This document shows positions 44,336 to 61,530 of a stretch of DNA of 64,000 nt, piece by piece. A model generated the notes under the pieces. The model was not told where the DNA came from. It saw nothing but the letters and a program-made list of their open reading frames with translations, and searched no databases. The DNA is from Trema orientale. Its lineage: Eukaryota > Streptophyta > Magnoliopsida > Rosales > Cannabaceae. The position numbers and the translations under genes were made by a program. The stretch covers positions 449,292 to 513,291 of the forward strand of contig JXTC01000121.1 in assembly GCA_002914845.1 (NCBI GenBank). Reading direction: 5' to 3'. How positions within the stretch are numbered: the first letter of the stretch is position 1; each line of letters starts with the position of its first letter.

Positions 44336-47300
44336 TTCCATTGATCGATGTGTTTAAATCTTATATTTACCTCTTTTATTATCGTTAAAACTACAATACT
44401 CTTTACTAAAATTTAGATGGAAAATTAGCTGAAATAGACTTTTTTAATAGTATCTTTCAAAGAAATATTACTTTTTAAAACTTTTTACAAGATAAATCTT
44501 TTAATGATCTAGGTCTACTTTGTAAAGAGTTTAAAGAAGGATCTATTCTTCGAAACATGCTACTAAAGGCTTCTTACAGAAATCCAGGCCTATAGGGTTA
44601 AAATTTGAAAAATCCCGGATGGACTGATTTTTTTTGGAAAAATTCCGGATTGATTTAGAAAAATATTACTTTTCAACAAGTTATTAGAAAAATATTACTT
44701 TTAATAAATATTTAGAAAAATACACACATTTTCTTCAAAATTATTATTTTTCAGTGATACTCGAGGTAACCAATTAGGTTATTTTTGGTAACTAATCTAG
44801 TTACTTATAGTAACCAATTAAGTTACCTCAAGTAATTTGACAGGTTACCTCAAGTATTTCACTAATTAATAAAAAGTGGTGTTTTTTGAAATACTTTTAA
44901 AAGTTGTATTTTTCTAATTAAATTCAAGATTTTTCAAACAATTTCCAAATTCGGGATTTTTCAAAATTTTTTTGAACTTTTACCATAAAAAACCTAATTT
45001 TCTTGCTATTAAAAATGCTTATTTTGCAAACGATTTCTAATTATATTGGATTAACAATAATTTCAGGACTATTTATAAGAAATGAAATTTTTCTTTCAAC
45101 TTTAATTTAATAAATGTCCGTTCTTTTTTTTTTTTTTTTATCTATTTGCTAAATGACTTTTTTTTTTATCTTTCTGTTAAATTATTGTTTATTAATGTAT
45201 CTATATCATGTAGGAAAATTAAGCAAAATAGACATTTTGAAACTAACTTTTAGTAAAAGACATATGTAAACTCTTTGCAAACTGGCTTTTTTACAATGTA
45301 GAGCATGTGTTAAGCATGGTCAAATATTATTGAGAAAGACTATTTACAAAGAATTAAAAATATAGGCTTTTTAATAAATTCACTTTTAAAAGGGTTTATT
45401 TTGCAAAAGAATCCTTTTATATATCTGTATACCAGCGTATTAATTTTTGCGTATCAATATATCAATTTTAAATTAAGTGTATATCAATAAACCAATTTTT
45501 TCAGAAACTTATATACTGATATTCTCTAGAGGAAATTAGACATTATACGGTAATTTAGAAAAAAATTTGAAAAATATGGTGATTTAAGTTTTTTTAAGGT
45601 GCGGGATGGTTTTTATTAGACAAATATCATTTTTTAAAAACTATTTAGAAAAATACTATTTTTTAAAATAGTAACTAGTTTCTAGTAACCAGTTTCCAGA
45701 AACTAGTAACTAGTAACCAAAAGTATTTATAATTGGTATATAACTGGTAACTAGTAACCAGTAACAAGTTTCCAGAAACCGGTAACCAGTAACTATTTTA
45801 AAAAATGGTATTGTTCTAAATATTTTTTAAAAAGTGATATTAAAAAACTGTACAAAAATTTGAAAAAAGTCTGAGCTCCGTATTTTTGTAATTCTTTTAA
45901 TTTTTTAGAGGTAAAAGTGATAGAAACCCTATTCTATATAGTTGAAACTTGTATGCCCGACTATTTTGCTACGATTTTTTTTTTTTTTAATACCAAGTCA
46001 TTTTGCTATAATGCTTGAAAAGTAATATTTATTACACAAGGACCCAAAATTTGGCTATTTTGCTAAGGAGCCCTATTTTTTTTTTCCTTTTTTGGGAACA
46101 GATAAGAGGCCATAATTTTGATAACTATTAGGATTGATTCAATTGACGTATTAAAATTTAAAGATCTAACTAAACTTGATTCATCCATCTATATACTAAA
46201 AATAAAAAAACTTCTTACAAAAATCCATCCCAAAATTCAAAAAATTAAAAAATTCCGAATGAGCTAAATATTTTGAAAAATTCCAAATTGATTTAGAAAA
46301 ATATTACATCTTAAAAGCTTCTTTAGAAAAAAAAAAACTATTTTCAAAAAATATTTAGACAAATACCGCTTGCTTATGCAAAATTAATATTTTTATTGGC
46401 AATAGTTATCTCAAGTATCTAATCGATTAGTAAAAGTGGTATTTTTTTTCAAATAAATCCAGAATTTTTCAAATAATTTTAAAATATGGGATTTTTCAAT
46501 ATTTGTTCTTGAAAATTTCCCATATAAAATCAAATTTCCTCAAAATAAATATAGAATATAACATATTACATGTATCTTCTTCTTTTTTTTTTTCTTTAAA
46601 AAAAAGTATAACAGAATTGTGTTATTAATGGGGCTTATGTATTTGTATTCTTATGTAATACTTACTCTTATAAAACTTCTAGTTTTAGAAATTTATTTAT
46701 CTTGTATCATTTTCTTTTTATTTTTTTGCATGCTTTTTAGATTAGGATGCCAAAAACTGATCATAGTATAAAGATTTTTGTTAATTTTTATATTTGAAAT
46801 TAGTTAAATATTGTTCAAAGAATTTTGCAATATACATGACTGATTACTGAAAACGGAAAACAATGCTAGAAGTAGGCTAACAACTGAGTCCAAGATGGAA
46901 TGAAAACAATCGAATTACTATTTGGAAGTAATTGGGTTGAAAGGAATATTGTGCAATAATTGATTTTGATAGGATGGCTAAATTCCAAATCTCAAAACCA
47001 ACCAAATTGGTCACCTCTAATATGGCTATTCTTTCCCGAATTCATCCTAAATCTTGAACATAGTTGACTGAATTTTATGGAAAAGGAAATAACACATTTA
47101 GATTTCAAATACTTTGAAGCAACATTTAATTTTTAATTATGACTGCCCTCATGTGACCTTCCACACTAAGTTTTATTTTTCTACTTAAAAGAGTGAGGAT
47201 TAAAACTTGTGACCCTCCACTTTGAAAGAAAATGTGATTACTACTAAATTATGACTGCCATCATGTGTTTAACTCTTTAATTAAACTTTAGAAAATAATT

Positions 47301-47359
47301 TAATTTAATTTGTATTATTGAAGCATGCTAATATCCCAGAACAAAGAGATTAAGGTAGT
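44336..47359. other. AT-rich repeat-filled spacer upstream of AKR-D and downstream of AKR-E
   Basis: It holds three diverged members of a repeat family built of AGAAAAATA..AAAAGTGGTATTTT blocks (about 44590-44990, 45585-45925 and 46230-46540). The middle one has a palindromic GTAACTAG core. No gene is supported. Confidence 0.55.
45585..45925. repeat. Palindromic repeat with GTAACTAG core
   Basis: Outer arms carry GGTTTTTATTAGACAAATA and its approximate inverse. The centre is a run of AGTAACTAG, CTAGTAACCAG and GTTTCCAGAAAC units. A second copy is at about 61240-61530. The form suggests a foldback-type MITE. Confidence 0.6.
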
Positions 47360-47835
47360 AATAATTTTTTTTTTATTCAATCCACTCATTCCTCTTCTTT
47401 TTTCTATCCATAATTTGATGCACATCAATGTCACGATTGTCATGGTCATTGATTATGTAAGGTAGAATGAGGAATGTGTTACCAATAAAAAAATTTTATA
47501 TTATTGTCAAAGAAGGCACACTGGCGCATGATACATTTTTTTTTCCCCTGGAAAAACACATGATAATAAAATGTTGGTTCATACATATTTTTCGATTTTG
47601 TATATAGGTCCATGGTTATCAACATGGCTTTATGATAATAGCATTTATAATACTAGAAACAAATGAAGAACAACATATGTTTGACACGCTAGAGCAAAAG
47701 GATTGATTGAAATCATTTTTCTCAAAGAAAGTTGAGCAAATTGATTTATTTCCAAATGCGTATAATTTATTTCATATTCCCCCAATTATACAAAACAGTT
47801 TTATCATCCAAGTAAAATGGACTATGGGCATTGTC

Positions 47836-49803
<1,968 letters not shown>

Positions 49804-49837
49804 GTTTCCAATGAGAGTATGCACGTGACAATGTCAG

Positions 49838-49881
49838 AGTACCGAGGCAGGGTACTATTTCTACCGCTAGACCACTGGTGC
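49838..49881 (-). pseudogene. tRNA-Gly(GCC) 5' fragment
   Basis: On the minus strand GCACCAGTGGTCTAGCGG, then a D arm with one extra A, then CCCTGCC of the anticodon loop match the intact genes. The T arm and 3' acceptor strand are missing. It joins directly to the short leader of AKR-E. The far flank still matches the flank of the tRNA at 37713, including ACTAGATAGTCAATGG. Confidence 0.88.
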
Positions 49882-51407
49882 TTGTTTTGGTTTATTTTGT
49901 TAAATAATTAAAATTACTAGATAGTCAATGGTTATAATAAAGCACGGCAGGAACTTCATTTTTATTACTCACTGTTGATGTTCAACGTGGATGAGTGGAC
50001 TGTGCTGAAAATGCAATAACGCATTTATAAAACCACCTTTTTTTAAGGGTTAATATCATGTGCGGACCTAATCTTTTCCTGATGTATCATTTAGATTCAA
50101 ATAGTTGATGTGACTGATGAACCATTTGAATGGAAAAATTAAATTGTTAAAACAAACACTCATTCCAAAAGACTATTTGAATGAAAAATTTAGAGTTGTT
50201 GAAACAAACACCCATTCAAATGGATTTTCCATTCCAATGGAATGGAATGGGCGAACCAAACGGCCCCACAGTTTTTCCAACAACAAAACATCACAATTTA
50301 CTTTTTATTTTTCTAGTTTAAAATTTGCATTAGAAATTGCAACTCAATAAGACAATAACTAAGAACACCTAACTCTTCAAAAAAAAAAAAAACAAAAACA
50401 AAAACAAAAAGAGGAAAAACGAAGAACACGTAAAAAAATTGATAAAAATTTCATCACAATACCCAAGACACAAGGCTCTCTATCCATAAATGATAATCAA
50501 TATGCAATTAAGATGGATATCTATTTAATGACCAATAATCTCCATGCAATAGCTTGATAACCCATCAATAATTTTTGCCGAGAGCTTCAAATTGAGAGGC
50601 AATTCTTCAAGGGTTTGTCGAGTCCAAAAGGGGATCACAAACCCAGCTTTGTAATGGGCAACTGGTTTATAGATCTGTTAGAGGATTTGATAATTGCATG
50701 TAAGAGCTTGAGGAAGTTGGGGCTGCAGCTTGCAGATTGGGCGTTAAGTCAGTGGAAGAGTTGGCCGTGTGTGAGAGAAAGGATCAGAAGAAAGAGTTTC
50801 TTTTTAATTAATAGATAATAATAAATTATGATGTTAAAGGGACATAACTGTTACGAAATTATAAAATTTGAGGAGTTAAATGCTACAAAATAAAAAATAA
50901 AAGTCTAAATGATACCTTCAGAAAAGGTTGGGACCCTAGCTGATATTAACTCTATTTTAATGTAATTTTATTTTTCCAATTATGAAGTACCGTAGTGGTG
51001 TTTTTTTTCTTTTTCTTTTTTGTTTTCGAGGAAAAAGTCGCGCGCCGTGACGTAGATTCTCTAGTATTTTTCTAATGATATCCATAGCTCATCGAATAGT
51101 GTTTCGCAGTAAACAATTAACAAGTGGAACATAATGTGAGAGGAAAAGAAACTCGCTTATTAATGCATTGATATATAACTGATTAGAACCATTTAAATAA
51201 TGTCTCACATTAAACAAATGAAACGTATAATGTGAAAGACTTTGACAAATAAGTCCTTTCTTATTTATTCCTAACATCAGTGTCACGTACCAGTCTCAGA
51301 TATAAAGCGTCCAATATTACCAATCTTTATTACAAAATTTCTTCTGATGAATCTAAAAGAAGAAAACAGTTCGTAATTAATGTCACAAAGCATCTTAAGA
51401 CTGCTTT
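49882..51407. other. Spacer between AKR-E and AKR-F
   Basis: It contains a diverged GGGCGAACCAAACGGCCCC-type repeat end near 50249-50268 and an unrecognised open stretch of 67 codons at 50615-50818 with no family features. It also holds the GTTTCGCAGTAAACAATTA repeat near 51099, shared with the C-D spacer. No gene is supported. Confidence 0.5.
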
Positions 51408-53769
<2,362 letters not shown>

Positions 53770-54009
53770 TTTCGTTCTTCTTCTTCTTCTACTTTTTCTT
53801 CCTTTAGTCCTTAAAAATTAACCTTTAATGATCTCAGTATGCTACTGTGATGGAAACTGGCAGAGACTGGTATTAGTATTTATGAGGTGGTTGAAGGATA
53901 CGTGTATGATTCAAAGTTGAGGACGCGTCAAATCATTTCCTGGATTTTTATTGGCTCAATGATAACTTCTTTACTTCATTTTCCGGGTCTAAATTATTAT
54001 ATTGATTAA

Positions 54010-54523
54010 GTACAATGTTATGTTTGGTTGTGAATTTGTATTATAGTATTTAATACGGTATTAAAATTTAATAAAATATAAAAAGTATTATTTAATATTA
54101 AAAAAAATTATTATATTGTATTATAACATAATATTGTACAATATTCTTTATTTCTAACTTCTTTATCATTATTTTCTATTTTCTTAATTTTTCTCTCCTT
54201 CTTTTCTCTCAATCACTTTATCTCTTTTAAAAATGATATTTTTTTAAATAAATCTTGAAAAGTAATATTTTTCTAAATAAATTTTTAAAAATAGTATTTT
54301 TTAGAAAATAACTTTTAAAAGGTGTTAATTTTAGAGGTAGTAATTTTCTAAATAATTTTTGAAATTGTATTTTTCTAAATTAACTTTTAAAAGTGGTATT
54401 TTTCGAAAATTAACTTTTAATGCAACATCTTAATATAAAGCAAAATCAAATATAATATTGTAATAGAATAATATAATATAATAAAATACATCACAATACA
54501 ATGTGGTGCACTAAACGTGACCT
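54010..54523. mobile_element. Tourist-like MITE, second copy
   Basis: The right end TGCACTAAACGTGACC followed by TTA, and the interior with GAAAAATACCACTTTTAAAA-like blocks (in reverse) and AATACAATAC runs, match the element at 34272-34863. The left end near 54010 is diverged. It lies upstream of AKR-F. Confidence 0.65.
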
Positions 54524-54847
54524 TAATCACGAATTACGTGACACATCACTCATATTTGCAAAAGTAAAAACGAAAATGTGTAGTGCTCCAAAGATATTTT
54601 AGGGTCATATTTGCAAATTTTTTAAGTGAGCAGCATCTTCTATTCTATATTTCTACTCCATGGCCCTGCTGCCTCATTGATGGAAGGGTGTCATCAGAAC
54701 ACAAATTCAGAGTTGACAATCAACAACATTGACATTCTACCGAAAAACTGACAAAGAATGAAACCGCACGTCATTTCCTTTAAAGACATCGGATAAAACG
54801 ACATGCTATTTGAAAATAATCTCCAGATACTTAATGAATAAGTCATT

Positions 54848-55020
54848 GGGGAGGGCTACAGTAGGAGCGCCCTTACATAGGGTCACTCTTTATATACTGT
54901 TTGATGGGAATCTGTGGGGAATAACGGGAATCTGTGGAGAATCTATTTATACACAGATTCTCGTCGAACAGTGTATAGACAGGACCCTACGCAGGGACGC
55001 CCCTACTGTAGACGCGCCCT
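54848..55020. mobile_element. 173-bp MITE with perfect 8-bp TSD
   Basis: AAGTCATT is duplicated at 54840-54847 and 55021-55028. The two halves are inverse copies: GGGCTACAGTAGGAGCGCCC against the complement of GGGACGCCCCTACTGTAG, and ATACTGTTTGATGGGAATCT against AGATTCTCGTCGAACAGTGT. It can fold into one long hairpin. The 8-bp duplication suggests a hAT-type transposase. Confidence 0.88.
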
Positions 55021-55270
55021 AAGTCATTTAGTTTCATATAGAAAAAACCGATTTGGAAATTGATTTTTCAATGAGGTGTCATTTATCATTAAAAACAAAA
55101 TGAGATATCGTTTTCTCGGTAGTAATTGGATTTGGAAATAAATGACTAAAATAAACTATATTGTTTTCTCGGTAGTAATCGGATTTGGAAATAAACGACT
55201 AAAATAAACTTTCTTATAGTTGGCACGTCGTTAATACCAAATGATATATTTGGTTAAGCAACATTAAAAC

Positions 55271-56025
55271 GAATGTGATTTTCTTTCTTTTTCTATTCTT
55301 CTACATAATATTTCCTTGGCATTAAAGTAAGGCTTTGGATTTTGGGCACACAATTTTTGCAGGTCAGAATCTGCAAATTTGTTCTTTTTGCTCGAATTAA
55401 TAAATATATATAGTTACATAGACGCGAGAGAGAACATGGAATAAAAAAGAGGGGGCATGGAGATTGGCCAAGAGAGAGAAAGTGAAGCAAAGTGCTAAAA
55501 AGAGTACTACGTAATATAGCTAAGTGAGGGAAATGGACAAGAGATACAGCAAAAAGGGATGAGATCGATGAGTCCATGAAAGAGAATGTTGTATGGGGTG
55601 CATATAGCGGAAGATTTTTCTTTCTTCTTTTGCATATATTAGTTGTCCTTTCTAGTCATTTTACAAATAAGTAGGATGCTTTTATAGCCTGCAGGTGTGT
55701 CAATATAGGCCCCATAGATAAATATGTAATGAATCGGATGCTATAACACTATAACACAAACCATTTCTCTACATTATCATTGGGAGTCTAATAGAATGAT
55801 TAGGTTTTGAAAAGTAATCATCACTGGAATCTCATATATCCTTTTTATTATCAAAAAACACAAACCACTTCTTTAAGTTAAATAATAAAAGGGTCATTCT
55901 GATGCCCACTAGAGCTAGTTCAGTGGACGTGGTTGGGTGGAGATTGGATATTAGGTCGAGAGTTCAACTCATAAGATGCGTGAGTTGTTTTCATTTCTTT
56001 GTAGTAAGTGGAAGTTATTAATTAT
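55271..56025. other. Spacer with a SINE-like fragment
   Basis: At about 55912-55990, AGAGCTAGTTCAGTGG (A box-like) and CGAGAGTTCAACTC (B box-like) with correct order and spacing suggest a tRNA-derived SINE fragment on the plus strand. Nothing else is recognised here. Confidence 0.5.
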
Positions 56026-56959
56026 GGGAGCTATATTTACACCTCCAAGTAACATAAAAGCACCCCTAAACTAACCCCACCCCATCCAAAAAATTTTAAT
56101 ATTATATTTTTGTTATAAGCACCCCTTATCATTTCTAAAATAGGTCTTTGTTTGTGTATCCCTATTAATTCAATTTTAGCACCCCACTTTGACATAAAGG
56201 CACTTTATTTACAAAAAAAAAAAAAAAGATGCATTTTTATTTCTCTCACCTGTAAGATCCTTTTTCTCATGTTTTTGTCTAAACACCTTTGACCTTATCT
56301 TATTTTTAAAGTATAAAATCTAAATGTGATCTTACAAATTCCTACGATTATTGAAGACTAATATTTCATCTTGACCTAATTGATATGACATCGTAGACCA
56401 AAGAAAAACTTCAAGCATTTGGTTCTTTTTTTGTTTTTTTGTTTTTTGAATTTTAAGTATTTGTTACTTTTTTGTTTTGGTTTTCAAGGAATAATATTCG
56501 ATATTTATATAGTATAATATTTTTTAGGCCTTGAACAAGAAGTGCAAATGTATAAATTTTCTTTTATACATATGTCATATAGCACAAAAAAGAAAGAACC
56601 TTAAAAGTGAGAATATACAAACTCTTTATTGTGATTAAATACTCTGGTATTCAATTTAAAACTAAAAGGAATATGAACTATACATGAAATTCAAAGCTAT
56701 CTCATGGGTTATCTAAATCGATAGTCTCTTGTGTGGCCACTTGTTTACGAATTATGACACGAAACTCTTTGTTGCATTCTTTATAAGGAGTTTCCCATCC
56801 ACTTGCACATTGATGATGGTGCCTAAACCAGTTAGTGGCAATTGATGGTATTGGACAATCATTTTGCATAAATACTTGCAATAATATATAAGGACTAAAA
56901 TTAAGAGTATAAATAGGACTAGATTAGGAGATAATTTATTTTAATAAATATCAAATTAT

Positions 56960-59720
56960 GATACCTCTACAAAATGATTATCATTGATGAAACCTATTGC
57001 AATTATTTTGTGTAAAATGGTTAGCAACGGATTCGATCTAAGTGGAAGAAATGTAAAGCATTGCTACATAGACAAATGCACCAATATAACATTATATTGT
57101 GAAGCTATGATATGCCCCATATCAGGCATGGTCATCTAATAATCGCGGCTTGAGTCGTTATCAAAGTATGATAAAATACACAATAGCTCATCCACCATAT
57201 CTGAAGAACCATAAAGAGTCTTCCTTATGAGAAATTAATTCACGAATCAAGTCTTTCCTAACTTATAGCTATTTATCCTCTCCCATGTCCATCAAATCTG
57301 CAATAGCTCGAAAACCACAATTTCTATCATTTGCAACATCTTTAACTAAGATTATATATGGCTTCAACTCATAATGAAAGGAATTTATGGGCCTGTTTGG
57401 CACAGCTTTCAAAGATCTTTTAGGACTCAAAAGATCTTTTAAGAGTGTTTGGATGAATTTTTAGAAGATTTTTTTGTATCCAAAAGATCTTTTTAAAGAA
57501 GCATGGACCTACCATCTTTTTCAGGAAGATCTTTTTATACTTTTACTTCAAGAAGTAAAAGCTATCCCAAACAGGCCCTATGTATAACTGTGAAGATCTA
57601 TGGTACACTTGTTTTTTCATCTTTGTTATGAAAGTAGATGATACAGGTGATTGACTATACTTCGCAGCAACATATTCAAAAGCAGATGGGTCACAATGAG
57701 TAGAATTGTCAACCTTCGAAGATGGCCGGCCACGTGTGTTCATTTTACCTCTGGTTCAATTAGAGAAGTCGTTGATAGTTCTGCTAACTCCCTTAACTTT
57801 CTTTGCAAGTGTAATTTTGTAAGAACATCAACCTTTTGAAAATGTTTAAGAAATAGTTCAACCTTTGCAGTACAACTTATTTCTTCATTATCATGTTTGT
57901 TAGATTTTAGCAAGTCAAGCTTTCTCCAATGAGGATCTACACAAGCCAATGGAATAGCTCGTCCTTCTAGTTTATATTCATTAATATCATGAGAGTATAG
58001 TAATCTATATGTGTGTCGGATAACACAACCACAAGCATGGACATCTAGTCCAATCCAGTCACCTCGCTTTGATTCTTCGAACACCTTATTAAGGGTATAT
58101 CTAGAAAATTTCCTCTTAATTCTTTAAATAAAGCAGGTTTGTAGTTATGTTGAACAGTTATCAATCTTTTCTCAAATGATGCTTTTATCTCTATGTATTG
58201 GAGCTCGAGTAAATTATGTATTGTAAACCATGACGTGTCAAAATTTCCTTGTGATGAACATAAATTCTCTTTGACTTTGAATATGCACTTTCTACCCTGA
58301 GTGAATGAAAAAAAAAAGAAGAAGAGATGATAAATCAAATCGACAATAAATATCTATACCAAAATGATCTACTATTATATTGTAAAATATTTGTACCTAT
58401 TTGTAGTAACAATGCCAAAGTACATAATTGAGTTCGTCCATGCAGAAACAAACTTTTCTTCATATTTACTCAGCCATACATCTTTCACATAATCAAGTGC
58501 TTGTGGATATTTGTCAAAATTTTCTTCAAGTACTTTTAGTCATTTGATGTACTCAATCTCTATAGATGACAAAGCTAGTGTTTCTAACTGAAAAATAAAA
58601 TTGTCTCATCTTTCTTTTGACTCAAAAAATTTCTGGTACTTAGCTAACACATTATTGGATATATGCTAATGACATAGAAGATGTTTCATAGCAGGAAAGA
58701 CTTTTTCAATGGCCTTGATTAATGCCAAATCTTTATCTGTTACAATAACATCAGCGTGAAAATCACCACCCATCATGGTTTTCAATCTATCCAATGCTCA
58801 TGTATAGTTATCCTCTCGCTCTGCCTCAAGATATACGAAAATAACTGAGAATATATAGTCAGTTGATGTGATTCCAACAATCTCTAATAAAGGAAGGCAA
58901 TACCTGTTAGTCTTATATGTGCAATCCATAAGTAACACATTAGAAAAGACACGAAGTGAGCCAACACCAACAGAATAGGTCCAAAATAAATCTCTAATGG
59001 TATCAGTATCATTTTCCACTCAATATAGTTATGTTCAGTTAACTTACTCATCAATTATTGCATTTGAGATTTGCTGGCCTTTTCTATAACTCTATGTTTT
59101 TGTCTTGCATTGTATATTGTCCTCATTATTGAGACATTATATTCATCGTTTTACTATAACATAGCTAAAATTTCCCTTGGTTTGATATTGTACTTGGACC
59201 AATATTTTTGTCTCTTTTGAAATCAACCTCCCAGCAAAAGAATATCCTTCAAGATGTTTAGCACTTGAATGATTATGCAATTCGCATACAACTTTAAGAG
59301 ACTAATCGTCTGAAGTTGCCAACTTTTGCCCATTTAGTAAAAACAGACAACCACACTTTTTAGTTGATGCTTCTCTAGGTCATTTTTTCTTCTGGCTATC
59401 AATTTTCTTTATGTGTTGATGATAGTTACCACTTCTTTTACAGCAAAACTTAATTCTTGCTTTCCGATTATCTCCTGAATCAGACAACTTAATAACAATA
59501 ATAATTCCATTTTGCTTTCCTCTATTTCTAGTCCATTCAATAAGAGATTCCCTTGAATTGAAGACCTATATACAACAATGAATTAGAAAACAATTGAAAT
59601 TTAGTAAACTAATTGTTTACATAAATTTATGTATTTTTGCCGTACTTGATCTGTAATGAATGCATCTGTATAATCAAATTCCAAATAAGTATTCTCACTA
59701 TGTGCATCTTCTTCATCCTA
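56960..59720 (-). pseudogene. MULE transposase with OTU-like C-terminal domain, decayed
   Basis: Reading on the minus strand, an N-terminal region (about 59700-59100) resembles the FAR1/MuDR DNA-binding part and ends with ISNAIIDE. The catalytic core follows: VLLMDCTYKTNRYCLPLLEI (first Asp, about 58930) and DVIVTDKDLALIKAI (second Asp, about 58730). Then come a helical segment with KYPQALDYVKDVW and a Cys/His-containing stretch (DVHACGCVIRHTYRLLYSHD, about 58040-57980). After the MITE, 57350-56960 gives DVANDRNCGFRAIADLM and MTMPDMGHIIASQYNVILVH, then IAIGFINDNHFVE. These are the Cys and His boxes of an OTU-type cysteine protease. Several in-frame stops, at least two frameshifts and the MITE make it inactive. 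Confidence 0.82.
57389..57578. mobile_element. 190-bp MITE inside the MULE transposase
   Basis: Ends GGGCCTGTTTGGCA and CCCAAACAGGCCC are inverted repeats, and TAT is repeated at 57386-57388 and 57579-57581. It is the same family and the same length as the unit at 21008-21197 in the BAHD intron. It lies between the Cys/His-rich part and the OTU-like part of the transposase frame. Confidence 0.85.
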
Positions 59721-61239
59721 AAAATTTAATTACCATAGATATCGGTAATTTATTTATTTTTTTAGCTTTTGGACTTTGGAAGGAGAAAATTTGAGAAAAG
59801 TTCTTTTTTTTTTTTCCTGAAAGGTATATTGTTGTTTTCAATGAAATGAAATAACAAAAATAAATAATTCTATTAAAATAAAAATAAAACAAAGTCTAAA
59901 GATGAGAACTTCATTTAAACTTGTATTCCATTAGTAAAAACAATGAACAAGTTCAGATAAAAATTATATAAAATTGATGAACAAAGTTTATGGCATGTAC
60001 ACTAAATTATAAGATTAAGACTTAGGGGAACAAAAATTAAAATTCTTCCCAGAATGAATGCATGCTAATAATATTATAGGGAAAAAAACGCATTAGTACT
60101 GATTCATGGATTAAAGATATGCAACTTATGATCTAAACTCTTATTGAAATATCTAGGATGTAAAGTCACATACCTTAATGTAGACATCTATTGTTTTGAT
60201 CCAAATATCATTTGTTCTATATATTATAACAAGCAACCTCCCAATCGAAAGGTATACAGTATATAATACAATATATAGTTTTTATATATATAGTTTATTT
60301 TATTTGGTTCAAGAAAATAATTTAAGATTGTGAATTGCTCTTAATTTCTTAAATTCTTTTTGAAATAAGCAATAAATCACAAAACTTACAACGCGACAAA
60401 AATGGTGAAAATCTGATGCTTAGAAATATTATAAATCAATAATTCTAATACGCCAAAAAAGAGCTATGTATTTAAAGTAGCATATTATTTTGTGCAATAC
60501 ATACCTTACAAACAATGACTATGGTATACTCGTTCTCGCAAATTAAACTAATGACTTAATCTGGAACTTTTAAAACACACGCTTATTTACTTCGCTCTTT
60601 TGATTTTAATTTTCTCTTCAACACAAAATTATTAAGATTCATTGTTATATTGTCTTATTGATGAACAAAAAAATGGATTGGAGATTGAAAGCTTCTGCAT
60701 AAAGTTTAGGATTTTTAATTGTAGTATGATGGAGTGTGATTATTAAGGGCAAATTGATAAAAGTTAATTAAAAGAGTAATATGGTATGTTTTATTCTTTT
60801 TACTTAAGGATAAATAAGTAATAAAAAAATTTTAAAAATGGGGTGCCTTTATGTCACTTAGGAGTGCAAATATAGCCCCTCTATTAATTAAGCCTCATTT
60901 ATATTAAAAAAAAAGGTCATTTTCATTTTTTTTTAATTTTTTAAATTTGATTTCTGGGCTTGATATTTGTTTGATGTGAATGTAATGTAATTGAGATAGA
61001 TTATAAGGTGATTGTGATTATAATATTCAGTAAGGTGGTGGACTGCATTGTGCTTGTTGATTTTTTTTCTTCTTTTTTTTAGAAGTTTTTATCGACTTTG
61101 TTTTTGTATATTATTTATATTGTCTGGGAGATAATATTAGCTAGTGGAATTGAGTAATGCTACTAAAAAAGAAGGGAAAATTAGGCCTGTATGACATTTT
61201 TAGAATTTTTTTTTAAAAAAAAAATACGGTAGGCTGTGT

Positions 61240-61530
61240 TTTTTTAGATTCGACAAGGTTTTTATTAGAAAAATGTCATTTTTTAAAAAATATTTAGAAA
61301 AATGTCATTTTTAAAATAGTAACTAGTAACTGGCAATTAGTAACTAAATGTATTTATAACTAGTATAGTTTTTAGAAACTAGTAACTAGTAACTATTTAA
61401 AAATAGTATTTTTCTAAAAACTTTTTATAAAAGTGATTTTCTAATAAAAACTGTATGAAAATTGGAAATAAAAACACATGACCTCCATATTATTGTAATT
61501 CTTTTGGGCTTTTATAGGTAAAAGTGTTAG
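61240..61530. repeat. Palindromic repeat with GTAACTAG core, second copy
   Basis: Same layout as 45585-45925: GGTTTTTATTAGAAAAATG on the left, TAGTAACTAGTAACT in the centre, and an inverse arm to the right ending in the shared phrase TTGTAATTCTTTTGGGCTTT. Confidence 0.6.

Larger units (their letters stand above)
56035..60881 (-). mobile_element. MULE DNA transposon with short TIRs and 9-bp TSD
   Basis: The 9-bp repeat TATTAATTA occurs at 56026-56034 and 60882-60890. Just inside are inverted repeats of about 40 bp: left GAGCTATATTTACACCTCCA then AGTAACATAAAAGCACCCC; right (complement) GGGCTATATTTGCACTCCTA then AGTGACATAAAGGCACCCC. The interior holds a decayed transposase on the minus strand. 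A 190-bp MITE (57389-57578) inserted later. Confidence 0.9.

Noticed and set aside
47195..47265. Possible minus-strand SINE fragment (GGGTCACAAGTTTTAATCC)
   Set aside because: Only a degenerate B box-like string is present, without an A box, tail or target duplication.
50615..50818. 67-codon frame in the E-F spacer
   Set aside because: No homology, splice context or promoter was recognised, and the length is within chance for this sequence.
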